Below, piece by piece: positions 47,475-58,083 of a stretch of DNA of 64,000 bases. Position 1 is the stretch's first letter. Every line of letters starts with the position of its first letter. This DNA comes from Poa pratensis (lineage: Eukaryota > Streptophyta > Magnoliopsida > Poales > Poaceae), in the NCBI GenBank assembly GCA_947311845.1, contig CAMZMU010000063.1, positions 126,330,914 through 126,394,913 of the forward strand. Direction: 5' to 3'. Position numbers and translations under genes: made by a program. The notes under the pieces are model-generated. The model was given only the letters and a program-made list of their open reading frames with translations, was not told where the DNA came from and searched no databases.

Positions 47475-49372
47475 GCCCTATATACTGAGCCTAATTGTCA
47501 TATCATACCATATGCGTCGCAAATTCCTTGGAGGCAAGATCGGTCCATAGGCCGAGCAAACATGGTGACTATCCCGGGCCAAGAGAGGAGGAGGGGCTCA
47601 AATACCAAACTACATTTTTAAATTTTACGATACTCTACTATTGACTAGTTATTAACAATATAAGTCGACCTTAGTTTATATGAACAATTGCACATGATTG
47701 ACCAATACAATGTATCACACCGCATAAGAATATTAATTTAGATCGGTGGTGACAAGTTTAATGTGTCCGCTAGTCTCTCTTATGGATGCCTAAGCATGGT
47801 TTATTGAAAAACCATGATATATTTGCAATGTTTAATTTTATGCATAACGCTTATTCGAGAAACTAATACGATCATTTGCATACATCATATTATTCAGAGG
47901 CACATTGAGGTGAGAAAATATTATAACTGAATTTTGTGTGTACAAAAGTAGTAGATCCCATAATATTATATGTTCATAGGTGATTACTATATTTAAGCAA
48001 TGATATTTACTAAATCCATTATACATTGTAATATACATTTGACTACGGAAACTTGTCATGCCAACTTTTCAATTTGGATACCATAAGATTCAATATATTT
48101 GCTTACATAACCATAGACTACACACTTTTATTAAGATATTTGTTAGGTTGTATACATGCTTGGAATCTCTACCAAAATATTTGCTAATATAAAAAAGTAG
48201 AAAAGAATATTCACATAAATATACATATACTCTATATAATTCATCACTTGTAAAAAATTCAAGAAGTTCTGAGTTGTTTCTTTTATGTTTTCACATTCAA
48301 AATGGTTTTTAATCTTCTTAACGGGGGCAATATCTCACAATTTTTTTTTGGCGCAACTTAGATATATTTTTAATGATAAAATTACAACTATATAACGAAA
48401 AACAATTGATAAACATTATTGTATCATTAACAATGTTAACTAAGTACTACACGACATGTATTTTTTAAACCATAATATTATTGAAAAATAAGAAAGTATA
48501 AAAGTCTAGTATAATTATATTCAGTTTAACTCGCACCAGAACCAAAATTTAGTTGGAATGGCCCTGCTTGGAGGACATGGACACAGTTGGGTTGGATTCC
48601 TAATTTAGACGCCGATGGAACCACAAAAGAAAATATGTCCACAAAGAACGTTTGATCCCCGATGATTTCCACGATCTCCCACAAATTACCTTCCCGATTA
48701 CAGCGGAAAAGATCGACGTCAACCAACTTCGGGTGGCAGCTGAAAACACAGGAGCGGACCAAGAAGAGCTCGGTGTCAGGAGAAGGTATCGGGTAGCAAC
48801 TGTACCCGGTGCACATAGGGCACGGCGGCAGGTGCCTGGGATCCATTCTCTCGGCCACCACTGCTGGTCGGAAGGCGTCATCGGCCAACAAGGATGCAAT
48901 TGTCGTCGCGTACACATTTCCATTGTCGCCAGGAGTTATGGGGCCGTCAAACTCGTCCCAGTCCAACTCAACAGGGAGACGCGACCACTCCGCGTCTCGC
49001 GGGCAGAAGTGGAGATGGGACTTCTCCCTGACGAGGCCTATTAGGACGGTACTACCATTGGGTGGGGATTGGTTGGAGAGAGCGCAAACGAAGCTTAGGT
49101 ATTGCCGTGGCATGTCCGGAAAAGTCGGGAGAGCAATCACCTTAGGTGCCTACCGCAATGAATTAGCCAACCTCACGTGAGGGAGCACTCGTTGGTGAGC
49201 TCGTTAAGCATGAGTGACCAGTCACCTTCGAGGCCGAGACATCGTTTTCCTTTTAGCGTCTCCATCTCGACGAGGTGTGTGTGGTATCTGCCAAAAAGGG
49301 CGACGAGAGCGGGTTTGCTCGTCCTTTGAAGTGGACCACCCATGGCTGCTGCTGCTGTTTTTTCTTGGCCAT
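47475..49372 (-). pseudogene. DUF295 pseudogene, copy 2 of the N-terminal part of the 12.6-15.0 kb gene
   Basis: Matches exon 1 of the fusion gene from its MAKKKQQQ start (ATG at 49372) to near the exon end. The longest open stretch is 48526-49140. Damage seen: a 1-base loss near 49330, a 2-base gain near 49174 (CTCACGTGAGGG against CTCACGAGGG), and a 1,032-bp hAT-like insertion at 47535-48566. The remaining homology stops near 47475, so the exon-1 end, exon 2, the F-box and the second DUF295 domain are missing. It is not expected to make a functional protein. Confidence 0.85.
47535..48566. mobile_element. hAT-like non-autonomous element, 1,032 bp, in the DUF295 pseudogene
   Basis: An 8-bp direct repeat CTTGGAGG flanks it (47527-47534 and 48567-48574). 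Copy 1 has a single CTTGGAGG at the same place in its exon (near 14219), so it is the empty site. The ends begin CA..GG in inverted orientation, a weak hAT-like match. The interior is AT-rich and non-coding. Confidence 0.82.
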
Positions 49373-49645
49373 CAAGCTGGAGATTGATCTAAGGCATGGA
49401 TCGACAGGAAGACTATATATGAGATCTTGTCGATGTTAACCTCATTGTCCCATGTCAAGTCTGAATAGTCTTATAAAAGCGTGTGTCCTAGCCTCCTAGC
49501 CTCCTAGCTAATAGACTTAGGATTACCGGTCTAGTCTAATTCCCAGTCCTTGTGGACATGTGTATAAGCACTGGTTGTAACAACGAAAAATCACAAAAAA
49601 ATAAAGAAAGGCAAGACATGCCTACTTCAATCATTCGATTCTCCC

Positions 49646-50163
49646 TAGGGGTGGTGGGAACTGGTAGCGGATAATCCAAATTATCCGACATTTGTATTCG
49701 ATAAATTGAAAATGGAAGTAGTAAATACCCGAATCTAAACTTAATAGAAATGGAAGTGGTAAATAACCGGATTCATTTTGTACAAATATAAAACAATTGT
49801 GGTATTGAATTCTATAACAAATATGGATATGGAAATGGACATATCTGTATCACAATTTTGGTAATTCTAACATGATATGTCAATTAACCAAACTAAATGA
49901 GTAAGAAAGTGGTCAAATATATTTTCCGTGTTTGAAATTTAAACTATTGTGTTTTATATAGCTATATATTTGGATGTACCGTTCTATAATTGACTCATTA
50001 TAAGACTCAAATCTATTATTTCATTATATTCGTATCCGTTCCAAATTGAGAAAACATCCAATCCGCATTCATAAATATTTATAATCGTATTCATTTAAAA
50101 TATAAGAAAAAGGACGTGGGAAGGGTATTATCCAATCCGCATCGAATCCGTTCTCCACCCCTA
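49646..50163. mobile_element. hAT-type MITE, 518 bp
   Basis: The ends are TAGGGGTGG and CCACCCCTA. The 8-bp flanks ATTCTCCC (49638-49645) and ATTCTCTC (50164-50171) differ at one base. The interior is rich in GGATAATCC / ATCCAATCCGCAT words typical of this class. It is specific to copy 2. Confidence 0.85.
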
Positions 50164-50171
50164 ATTCTCTC

Positions 50172-51020
50172 TTCCCGTTCGTCGCTATCGCCTGGAGTTC
50201 CGCGACAAGCAAATCGACTTAAGAGCAAGCTACCTGCTCACTTACGAGTACTATAGTAGTGCTACCCTTATGATGCAAGCGTCACGTAGTGCTGCTTCAG
50301 GGAGCTAGCTTTGCACTGCAAGTTTACTTACGAGTGTCTCTAGCTGTTTTCTTTTTCTGAAAAGAGGGACGCGTAAGCGCCGGTCTCTTGACATAGTACT
50401 GTACAAGTTTACTTACGCATGTGGAGCTGTGGCGATCTAAAGGCTATAAAACCAACAATCGTACGAGAGCCACGACGATCTATGATGGGCGACAACATCG
50501 AGTCTATCAACAACGAGCAACGGCTCTAAGGAGAACAACAAAAGCGACAAGTCAAACAAAAATACAGCAAAGACAACAACCAGCGGTGTAAGTGGTGCCA
50601 ACATGATTAGCGGATTAACCATTTGTCTGAGCACAACAAGCCCATTCGACAAGATCCTTCGCGAAAAGAAAAACGACTGCACCCAACATTTTCGGTTATT
50701 ATTGGATTCATATGGTAACCGTACTACTACAAGAGAATCCGTTTTGAAATGTATCGTGAAAATCAACTCACGTACGCAGATACATATACATCCTTGCGTT
50801 TCTAGAGTGTGAGAGAGAGCTCACCCTCATTTCAGCTATTATTATTCTGCTCTCTAGGCCTAGTTTATATCGGGTTTCCATTGTGTTGTGGCCTTGTACT
50901 TATCAGTGTACACACAGGGCTCACACTTTGTGGAAGTCTCTCGGATATGGTGGATACATGGGCCTGATACTTGGCCCGATTGTACCGAGACCCGGATGTT
51001 CCATCCTCCGCCAGGTGTCA
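50172..51020. other. Duplicated-segment DNA with the empty Mutator-like site
   Basis: Matches 16370-18290 of copy 1. The uninterrupted target CTATAAAAC is at 50444-50452. No gene called. Confidence 0.65.
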
Positions 51021-52126
51021 GGGTCAATGTTCCGGAGCACTTCACGCACTGGGGCCCCTGAATGGCGCATACAGGCGGCGCGGTTCGCGGGAGGTCCTTT
51101 AGAGCATCCACAATGCGGCGCTACCGCCCCGACGCTAGGATAACGATTCCGGCCGATCCGGCAGTTGAGCCATCAATCCTGGTTTGGACGGGGCTTGCCT
51201 GTGCCGCTCCCATGCGACCATCCGTGCGACGGGACACGTGGAAACCATCCGGTTGTTATCCCTCCCGCACGGCCCAGCACTGTTTTTCCTTCCAAAAAAA
51301 AAAGAAAAAGAAATACGTACCTTATCCTTTCCCATCGAGTTTAGTCAGCTCGCTGCTTCACTTTCCCAATTCCCCTGTCTGAACTCCCCGCGACTGAGGT
51401 AGCAGAAGCTGAGCCATCTCGCCGTCTCCGCCGTCCACTTCGAGGTCAGAGCTGAGGAGCCGGTGGACCCTGACGAGCGCGACCGCACCTCTGCTCCTTC
51501 GGCGTCGTCCCGTTCCCGCCATCACGGCTGGCGGCGACCGCGCCTCTGCTCCCCCGGTGCCAGTGGGCATCACGGCGGCGGCGCGGGGTGCCCGACAAGG
51601 GGTCGACCGGGACCTGGTGGTCTCACCAGACGGCGGCGCGGGAAGCTGGACAAGAGGTCGACCGCGTTAGCGGTGGTCGGGTCTCTCTCGGCGGCGAGGA
51701 GAGGGGCGAGGCTCCGCCGGGCCGTGGCGGCCAGGTTGGGTCCGTCCAGGGACTGAGGGGAGCACAGACGACAAAGGCGCTAGGATGTGCTCGTTGCCGT
51801 ATTCAAGCTCAAGGAACTGGAGGTAAACAGATTTTGCATTCTGTGGGATTGGTTCTGTGTAATTCTTGAGCTGGTTTTTGTGAACAGTAATCATTATTGC
51901 TCAGTTAGAACTTGCAATCCGTGATTCTCATAATACAAAATTTCAATAAAGTGATGCAAAAAAATCTCTAGATAAAATTATGTAGCCTGGCAACTTAGAA
52001 GGCTAAAATGTACATAGCAAATCTATCATGTTGGCTTCTGTGCTCCGGGTCAATGTTCCGGAGCACTTCACGCACTGGGGCCCTAAATGGCGCATACAGG
52101 CGGCGCGGTTCGCGGGAGGTCCTTTA
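51021..52126. repeat. 80-bp direct repeat flanking a 0.95-kb GC-rich block
   Basis: 51021-51101 and 52048-52126 are nearly identical (GGGTCAATGTTCCGGAGCAC ... GGAGGTCCTTTA). Between them is a block with frames on both strands (51460-51890) but no recognised protein. It is far too long for a TSD and is probably an insertion with filler duplication or a local tandem duplication. Confidence 0.7.
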
Positions 52127-52194
52127 TGGCGCCCGCGTCGCCTGAAGAGAAGATAAGACGGGACGGCCCATTACTGACCGAGCTCCTGATTACC

Positions 52195-52300
52195 AGACGT
52201 GCTAATGTACTGCTACTGGTTACGTACTATTTTTCCCTAATGTACTGTATTACTAGGTACGTACTATTTTTCCCTAAGAAAAAGCTACGTACTATTTTGC
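52195..52300. repeat. Short tandem repeats of TACGTACTATTTTTCCCTAA
   Basis: Three near-identical units of about 35-40 bp. Confidence 0.7.
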
Positions 52301-52309
52301 ACATTTTTT

Positions 52310-53470
52310 AATTCGACTAAATTTGGAACCATTTTAAATTTGAAACCATTTTAAAAAATGAGCAATTTTCAAATTTGGAACCATTTTTATAAATTAAACA
52401 ATTTTCAAATTCAGAACCATTTTAAAAAATGATCGATTCAAAAATCTGAACCATTTTTAAATTTGGAACCATTTTTAAAATTCGGAACCATTTTTAAATT
52501 TGGAACCATCTTCAAAAATGAACAAATTTTAAATTAGGAACCATTTTACAAAATGAACAACTTTTGAATTTGGAATCATTTTAAAAAATGAACAATTTTC
52601 AAATTTGGAACCATTTTTAAATTTGGAAACTATTTTTAAATTTGAAACATTTTCAAATTTGGAACCATTTTTAAATATGGGACCATTTTAAATTCAGAAC
52701 CATTTTTTAATTTGGAACCTTTCCAAATTTCGAAATATTTTCAAATTTGAACCATTTTAAATTCGGAATCATTTTCAAATTTGGAACCATTTTAAATTTG
52801 GAATCGTTTTTAAAAATGGAATCGTTTTTAAATATGGGACCATTTTTAAAATTAAACAATTTTTTAATTTGGAACCATTTTCAAGATGGAACTTTTTTTT
52901 AAAAATGAATTTTTTTTTAAATTTGGAACCATTTTTATATTTGGAAACATTTTAAATTCAGAACCATTTTCAAATTTGGAACCACTTTAAAAAATGGAAC
53001 CATTTTCAAAAAATGAACAATTTTAAAATTTGCAACCGTTTTCAAAAAACAATTTTTAAAAATGAAAAATAATAAGAAAAAGAAAACTAAAACAAAAACG
53101 AAATACGGTTGCATTTTTTAAAATGGAACTATTTAAAAAATGAACAATTTTCAAAAATCGGAACCATTTTCAAAAAGAACCATTTTTCTAAAAATGGAAC
53201 ATTTCCAAGAATCGAAACCATTTTCAAAAAGGAAACATTTAAAAAATCAAAACCATTTTCGAAAAGAAAACATTTTAAAAAATGGAATCATTTTAAAAAA
53301 CAAACCATTTTTAAAATCAAACCATTTTTGTAAAATGAAATATTTTCAAAATTCAAAATCATTTTTAAAAATCAGAACAATTTAAAAAATCAGAACCATT
53401 TTTTAAATCAAACCATTTAAAAAAAGAAACATTTTCCAAAAATATGAACCATTTTCAAAATAAGCGACAA
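52310..53470. repeat. Degenerate AACCATTTTTAAATTTGG repeat array
   Basis: More than 40 variants of a roughly 18-22-bp unit around GGAACCATTTT, shifting in spacing. It resembles in style the TGAACATTTTTTGAA array at 11040-11640. Both are followed by AATGGGCC and GGCGCCGCTA-like words, so this may be the interior of a related Mutator-like element. Confidence 0.75.
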
Positions 53471-53619
53471 TAAAAAACATAAAAGAAAAGGTGAAACAGA
53501 AAGAATGAAAAAAAATGAGATTAAATGTTTTGTCACTGAAACTGCAAGTTCGATTCCCACCGAAGCACCCTTTTCCGAAATGTTTTGTCCATTGAGTGAG
53601 ATCAAATGGGCCTGACCCA

Positions 53620-54110
53620 GAAAGGAGCTCCTTCAGGCGCCGCTAGCGTTATGCGACGCTAACGGGCGCCATATAGGATTCGCCGCGGTTCGCTCTGGCC
53701 ACCTAAGGCAGTCGCTTCATGGGCCACTCCAAAAGCGACCCAATAAAAAGGCCTTTTTTCCTTCTCTTTTTAAATTGTTAAAATTTGTTTTTAAATCTAG
53801 ATAAATTTTATTATCTAACATTATAAAAAAATATGTATGTTTTTAAATTTGAATGATTTTCAAATTTAAGCAAATTTCAAGCTGAATAATTTTTGAATTC
53901 AAACATTTTTAAAATCTGGACTTTATTAATTTGAAATTTTTGAAATTAAAAAAATTGAATCTGAACATTTTTAAAATCTAAACAACTTTAAAAATAGAAA
54001 ATTAATAGAAAAAGGAAAGCAGAAACAGAAAAAAAGATAAAATGGGCTGCCCACTTCAGACGACGCGACGTCCGGTACTCGGCTCTACAAGTGGCCTTCA
54101 TGTACCGGAC
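53620..54110. other. Likely terminal parts of a Mutator-like element
   Basis: GGCGCCGCTAGCG and GCTAACGGGCGCC at 53637-53670 form an inverted pair. The sequence 53760-54010 is again an AT-rich degenerate repeat. The borders and TSD are not resolved. Confidence 0.35.
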
Positions 54111-54460
54111 CCGGTTGTAGTAGGACTATCTGCCCAAACAACATTGAATTGTTGCAAATAACGAGAACCGCCACTGATCCTTGTGCCTCTGACATGTCCC
54201 ATAGACTAGCCACGGTGGGGATATTATATGTGGTATCATGCATTCCATGTTAGCAAAAATCTTACGTGTCACTGAAGTTAATAAAGAGAGGTGATAGTGG
54301 TATTATAGTTAGATACCGTAAAATCACGAATTTCAATATAATATGAGTCTACAAACTAATAAATGCATGTATTATATGATACACATATGTGACTACCCAT
54401 ATGCATATGATACTAGTATATGTTATTACCTCCATAATGGGTAGTAACATATATGTGGTA

Positions 54461-54967
54461 CTCCCTCCATACCGGTTTATAGGATGCAATTTCAAAACCA
54501 GGTGTCCCAAGAATAAGCAACAATTAGTATTAATTAAGAGTAGTTAAGGTTGGGTTTTGCCCTTTCCTAAGACAATAAGAAAACTGATTGGGTTTGGCCT
54601 TTTCCTAATTAATGTAGACATTAAATATGAGAGTGCTAATTGCGTGAAATATTGGGGAGATAGATTTTATATGGCCAAACCCCATTCACCTATAAGACTA
54701 GCCATAGTGAGAGTAACATAAGTAGTATCATGCATGTCACGTTGGTAAAAAGATGACGTATCAATGTAATTAATGACGAGAGAGATCGGTGATGGTGTAT
54801 CATAGGTAGATACCGTAACATAACGGATTGACAAGATGAGTCTATAAGCTAATACATATACTACTATATGATATCACATATATGTTACTACCCACCACTG
54901 TGAAAGTAGTACATATTAGTGTATGATACTCCCCCACTATGGTTAGTCTAAACTGGTATGGAGGGAG
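54461..54967. mobile_element. Stowaway MITE containing a Tourist insertion
   Basis: Ends CTCCCTCCATACCGGTTTA and TAAACTGGTATGGAGGGAG, flanked by TA (54459-54460 and 54968-54969). The right terminus is separated from the body by the Tourist element. Confidence 0.88.
54696..54948. mobile_element. Tourist MITE, 253 bp
   Basis: GACTAGCCATAGTG ... CACTATGGTTAGTC termini with TAA TSDs (54693-54695 and 54949-54951), the PIF/Harbinger pattern. It is inserted near the right end of the Stowaway. Confidence 0.9.
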
Positions 54968-55034
54968 TATCATATAACACTGCATTTATTAGGTTGTAGA
55001 CTTATTTTGCATTGAAATCTGTTATGTTAGGATA

Positions 55035-55242
55035 CTTCCTCCGTCCTAATTTGTAAGACTCAATTAGCAAATCTCTTGGCCCAATGTGCTAGCTTATTGG
55101 GGCTAAAACTTTGCATGCATTGGTGGATAGAGCCAACCAGCCAATAATTGAGAGGCATTTAATGTAATTGTGCCTAGAAGGTGGGAGAGTTTTGGGACAA
55201 ATTGTTTTTGGGATTGTGTCCTATAAACTAGGAGGGAGGAAG
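55035..55242. mobile_element. Stowaway MITE, 208 bp
   Basis: Ends CTTCCTCCGTCCTAATTTG and CTAGGAGGGAGGAAG, flanked by TA (55033-55034 and 55243-55244). Confidence 0.88.
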
Positions 55243-55399
55243 TATCTACATATGATACCACTATCACCTCTCATCATTAATTGCAGCGACACGTCAGTTT
55301 TTTTGTCAACATGACATGCATGATACCACCCTATGATACCCCATTTTGACTAGTCTAACAACCGACACAACGATACAATTTCTTACACTGGCCAACACA

Positions 55400-56500
55400 C
55401 GTAGTTTCATGAAATGGATTTTGCACGGATCTCAACCAGTCAAACGATGGTCGGGATATCCTGAACGCTCAGTAGCCAAAACTCTGGGTCCGAACAAAGT
55501 AGACAATATTTGAAGGCACATCGGATGTGGATGCATATATGCCTCAGGATCAGGTTTCAAGCGGCGGCCCGCCATAGGCCCGCTTAGCACGTTTTCAGTT
55601 CAAAACGATCAAATCTGAGCAGAAAAATTACAGCTAACCTTAGCCTATTTTTAGCTTACGCGGGCCGGGTTCGGGCGCCGCCTGACACACTTACCTCAGG
55701 ATATGGAAGACGCAAATTCATCTTTTGACCTCCTGACCTGAAATGGCTCGTAACTTGACCAGTAGTACCATCATCACCCTCGATCTCGGCGCAACTGTCC
55801 TGCGATCTCCTCTCCATTTCTCCAACATACAGACACAAGTTGAAGCAAGAGCGCGTGACGCCATGACCCTATCCTGGCGGTGATTGCACGCGAAGCAAAG
55901 CAACTACGTACGCGTGGGTCAGAGTTGACTAGCGGCATATAAACTTTCATGAAGGTTCACACCGTCATTGCAATGAGCTAAAAAAACGGCCGGATCATCA
56001 TCCACATTACATGAAGACTGTTTCCGTACATTGCATGTGGCTATTTGCCGCGTAATCTGAGTCTCTCTTAAAAAAAAAGACGTAATCTGAGACTGAGATA
56101 GACTTATCCAGTTTTGTTCCCACGGAGACTGCACGTACGTACGTACGCAGTACGGTACCCCAGAAGAATTTGAATTTGTTCTATGTACGGAGTTTAAAAT
56201 ATGGAGGCAGACTACGACTCTTCCTTCACACGATGGCTCTTTGTAAATGTTGGCGAAAGAGCTGCTAAATTAGGTGAAAAAATAGTACTCACTCCGGTTG
56301 ATACGTGAATTAGGAGAACAAAACAAGAGAAGAAGGTTATGGCAATGACACATGCCAACAAAATGAGAAGGGAAAGACCGAAAGATGGCCTCAGCCGGAG
56401 TCAAAGGGGATTGAGGCACCTACTACAGTACATTCCACAAGGTCACCTCGTCTCTTATACTGATCACAAGAGTTGCGGCCGATATTTCCGTAGATTGGAA
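55400..56500. other. Duplicated-segment DNA matching 19.4-20.66 kb and 46.9-47.0 kb
   Basis: Blocks in order: CGGCGCAACTGTCCTGCGAT, GTGGGTCAGAGTTGACTA, GGCGAAAGAGCTGCTAAATT, then AACAAAACAAGAGAAGA and AAGATGGCCTCAGCCG. The Au SINE, the small SINE and the MITE/CACTA stack of copy 1 are all absent here. No gene called. Confidence 0.7.
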
Positions 56501-56509
56501 AATCCGTTA

Positions 56510-57375
56510 GTTCCTTTCTTTTCAAATCTCTGAATAATCAAGAATGGCTAGTGACTGGACTCCTTTTGCTTGTGTGCATCAATCGATATGTAGGCCGAGT
56601 GTTATCCTCCTTTTTTTACAATGCTTTCGTACCTACCTTGAATCTGGCGGTGCAAACAATCAAAATATGTGTAGCTACACCCGCCTAGCGCTTATTCAGG
56701 TGAGATCTTGCTCAATTCTCGTTCGAATGTCGTCTCCCATGTTTGAAAGGAAAAACCCATTTGCAACCATAGTGTAAGTGAAAAATATTAAATTGTAATC
56801 ATGGTGCAAATATAAATATATTTTAAAATTAAAAAATAGTTGCAACCAGTATACATTTGGACAAAAAAACCTAGCTGCAACACAAAAAGTTCAGCAACAA
56901 CGTGCAAATGAAAAATTTCCAGTCACAGTTACAATCATGTTGCAACTAATCAACATCAACCTCTACATCGACATACAATGGCTAAAGAGTTGATTGACAT
57001 GGAATTAGCAAAATACGAATATATTTATGTCACAGAAATGATCATATATTTTTATTTCAGGTTTGACAATGGTACATTGCTAAAGTTCTATCGACAACCT
57101 ACTATATTAGTTCATTTGAAAATATTAATTATGTTATTTAAGTTTCTAAATAAGAAGTTCGTATGGGGCTGTGTCCAGCCTAAGCAAACTATGACATGTT
57201 TGTTGATTTGTAATTTTATTTTATTTTTTCTCAAAATGTCAAAAAATTACACAAAAAAATTCGGATGTACGTTAGAACATTATGTGTTAGCACAAAAAAT
57301 GGCGTGGTGAAACAACATTTTTTGTGACATGTGCAAAAAAGACAAAAAAAAATGACTCGTATAAAAACATTTTGG
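56510..57375. other. AT-rich intergenic DNA
   Basis: The frame 56978-57310 (+) has no family features. Nothing else was seen. Confidence 0.4.
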
Positions 57376-57378
57376 TGC

Positions 57379-58080
57379 CACTACAAGAAATATGCTAACT
57401 TGTGACCCTCAATATTGGTCACAGAAATGGTCATGAACTGTCATTTATAACCTTTTTGTGACAAAAAACGATTGGTCAAAAGATGAGCGTCACTAATGGC
57501 AGTTTGCGACCTTTTTTGGGGATTGGTCATAGACAATTGTGACCAAAACCAAAGGTCACAAATTTTATGACCAATTGTTTTGGTCACTACCAATCTGGCC
57601 AGTCCACGTCATATCCAACGTGGCTGAGCTGACGTGGCGTAGCTGACGTGGCAAGTCCCAGTCAGATCCAACGTGGCAGAGCTGACGTGGCAAAATTGTG
57701 ACCAAATAGAATGGTCGTAAATCAGAATCAGCCCAGTCCAATTCAGCTATCTAAATGGGCCTGGCCCAATAACACGGCCCTTTTAACATACTTTTTCGCA
57801 GATTACTTTAGACGGCTATATGGGCCCAGCCCAACAGTTTGGCCTTTTAATTTTCTGGGCCATGGCCTTTTTGTTGTCAATTTCGAACAGGCTTTTAATT
57901 TGTTTTTTTTTATACACAATGTCCCAGTTTCACTATCGTTTGGGCCGTAGCCTTTGTAAAGCCCAAATATTACATGGGCCATTAGAACTTTTGGCCTTTT
58001 TAAGTCACAGGTTTAAATTTCACACATTTCAACTGCAAACAATTTCACACATCATATATTCACAACAACAGATACAGGTC
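57379..58080. mobile_element. Left end of a second CACTA transposon
   Basis: CACTACAAGAAATATGC is a classic CACTA terminus. It is followed by subterminal arrays of TTGTGACC / GGTCACAA in both orientations (57400-57720) and GCTGACGTGGC words. No matching right end (TTTCTTGTAGTG) was found before 64000, so the element either runs out of the window or lacks its other end. The likely 3-bp target is TGC (57376-57378). Confidence 0.8.
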
Positions 58081-58083
58081 TAA

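Larger units (their letters stand above)
54204..55355. mobile_element. Tourist MITE sequences interrupted by Stowaway MITEs
   Basis: The left end GACTAGCCACGGTGGGG (54204) and right end CCCATTTTGACTAGTC (ending 55355) are Tourist termini. Between them the Tourist-like body is broken by the Stowaway elements at 54461 and 55035. The words CCTCCATAATGGGTAGT near 54430 suggest that two Tourist copies may lie end to end here. Confidence 0.65.
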
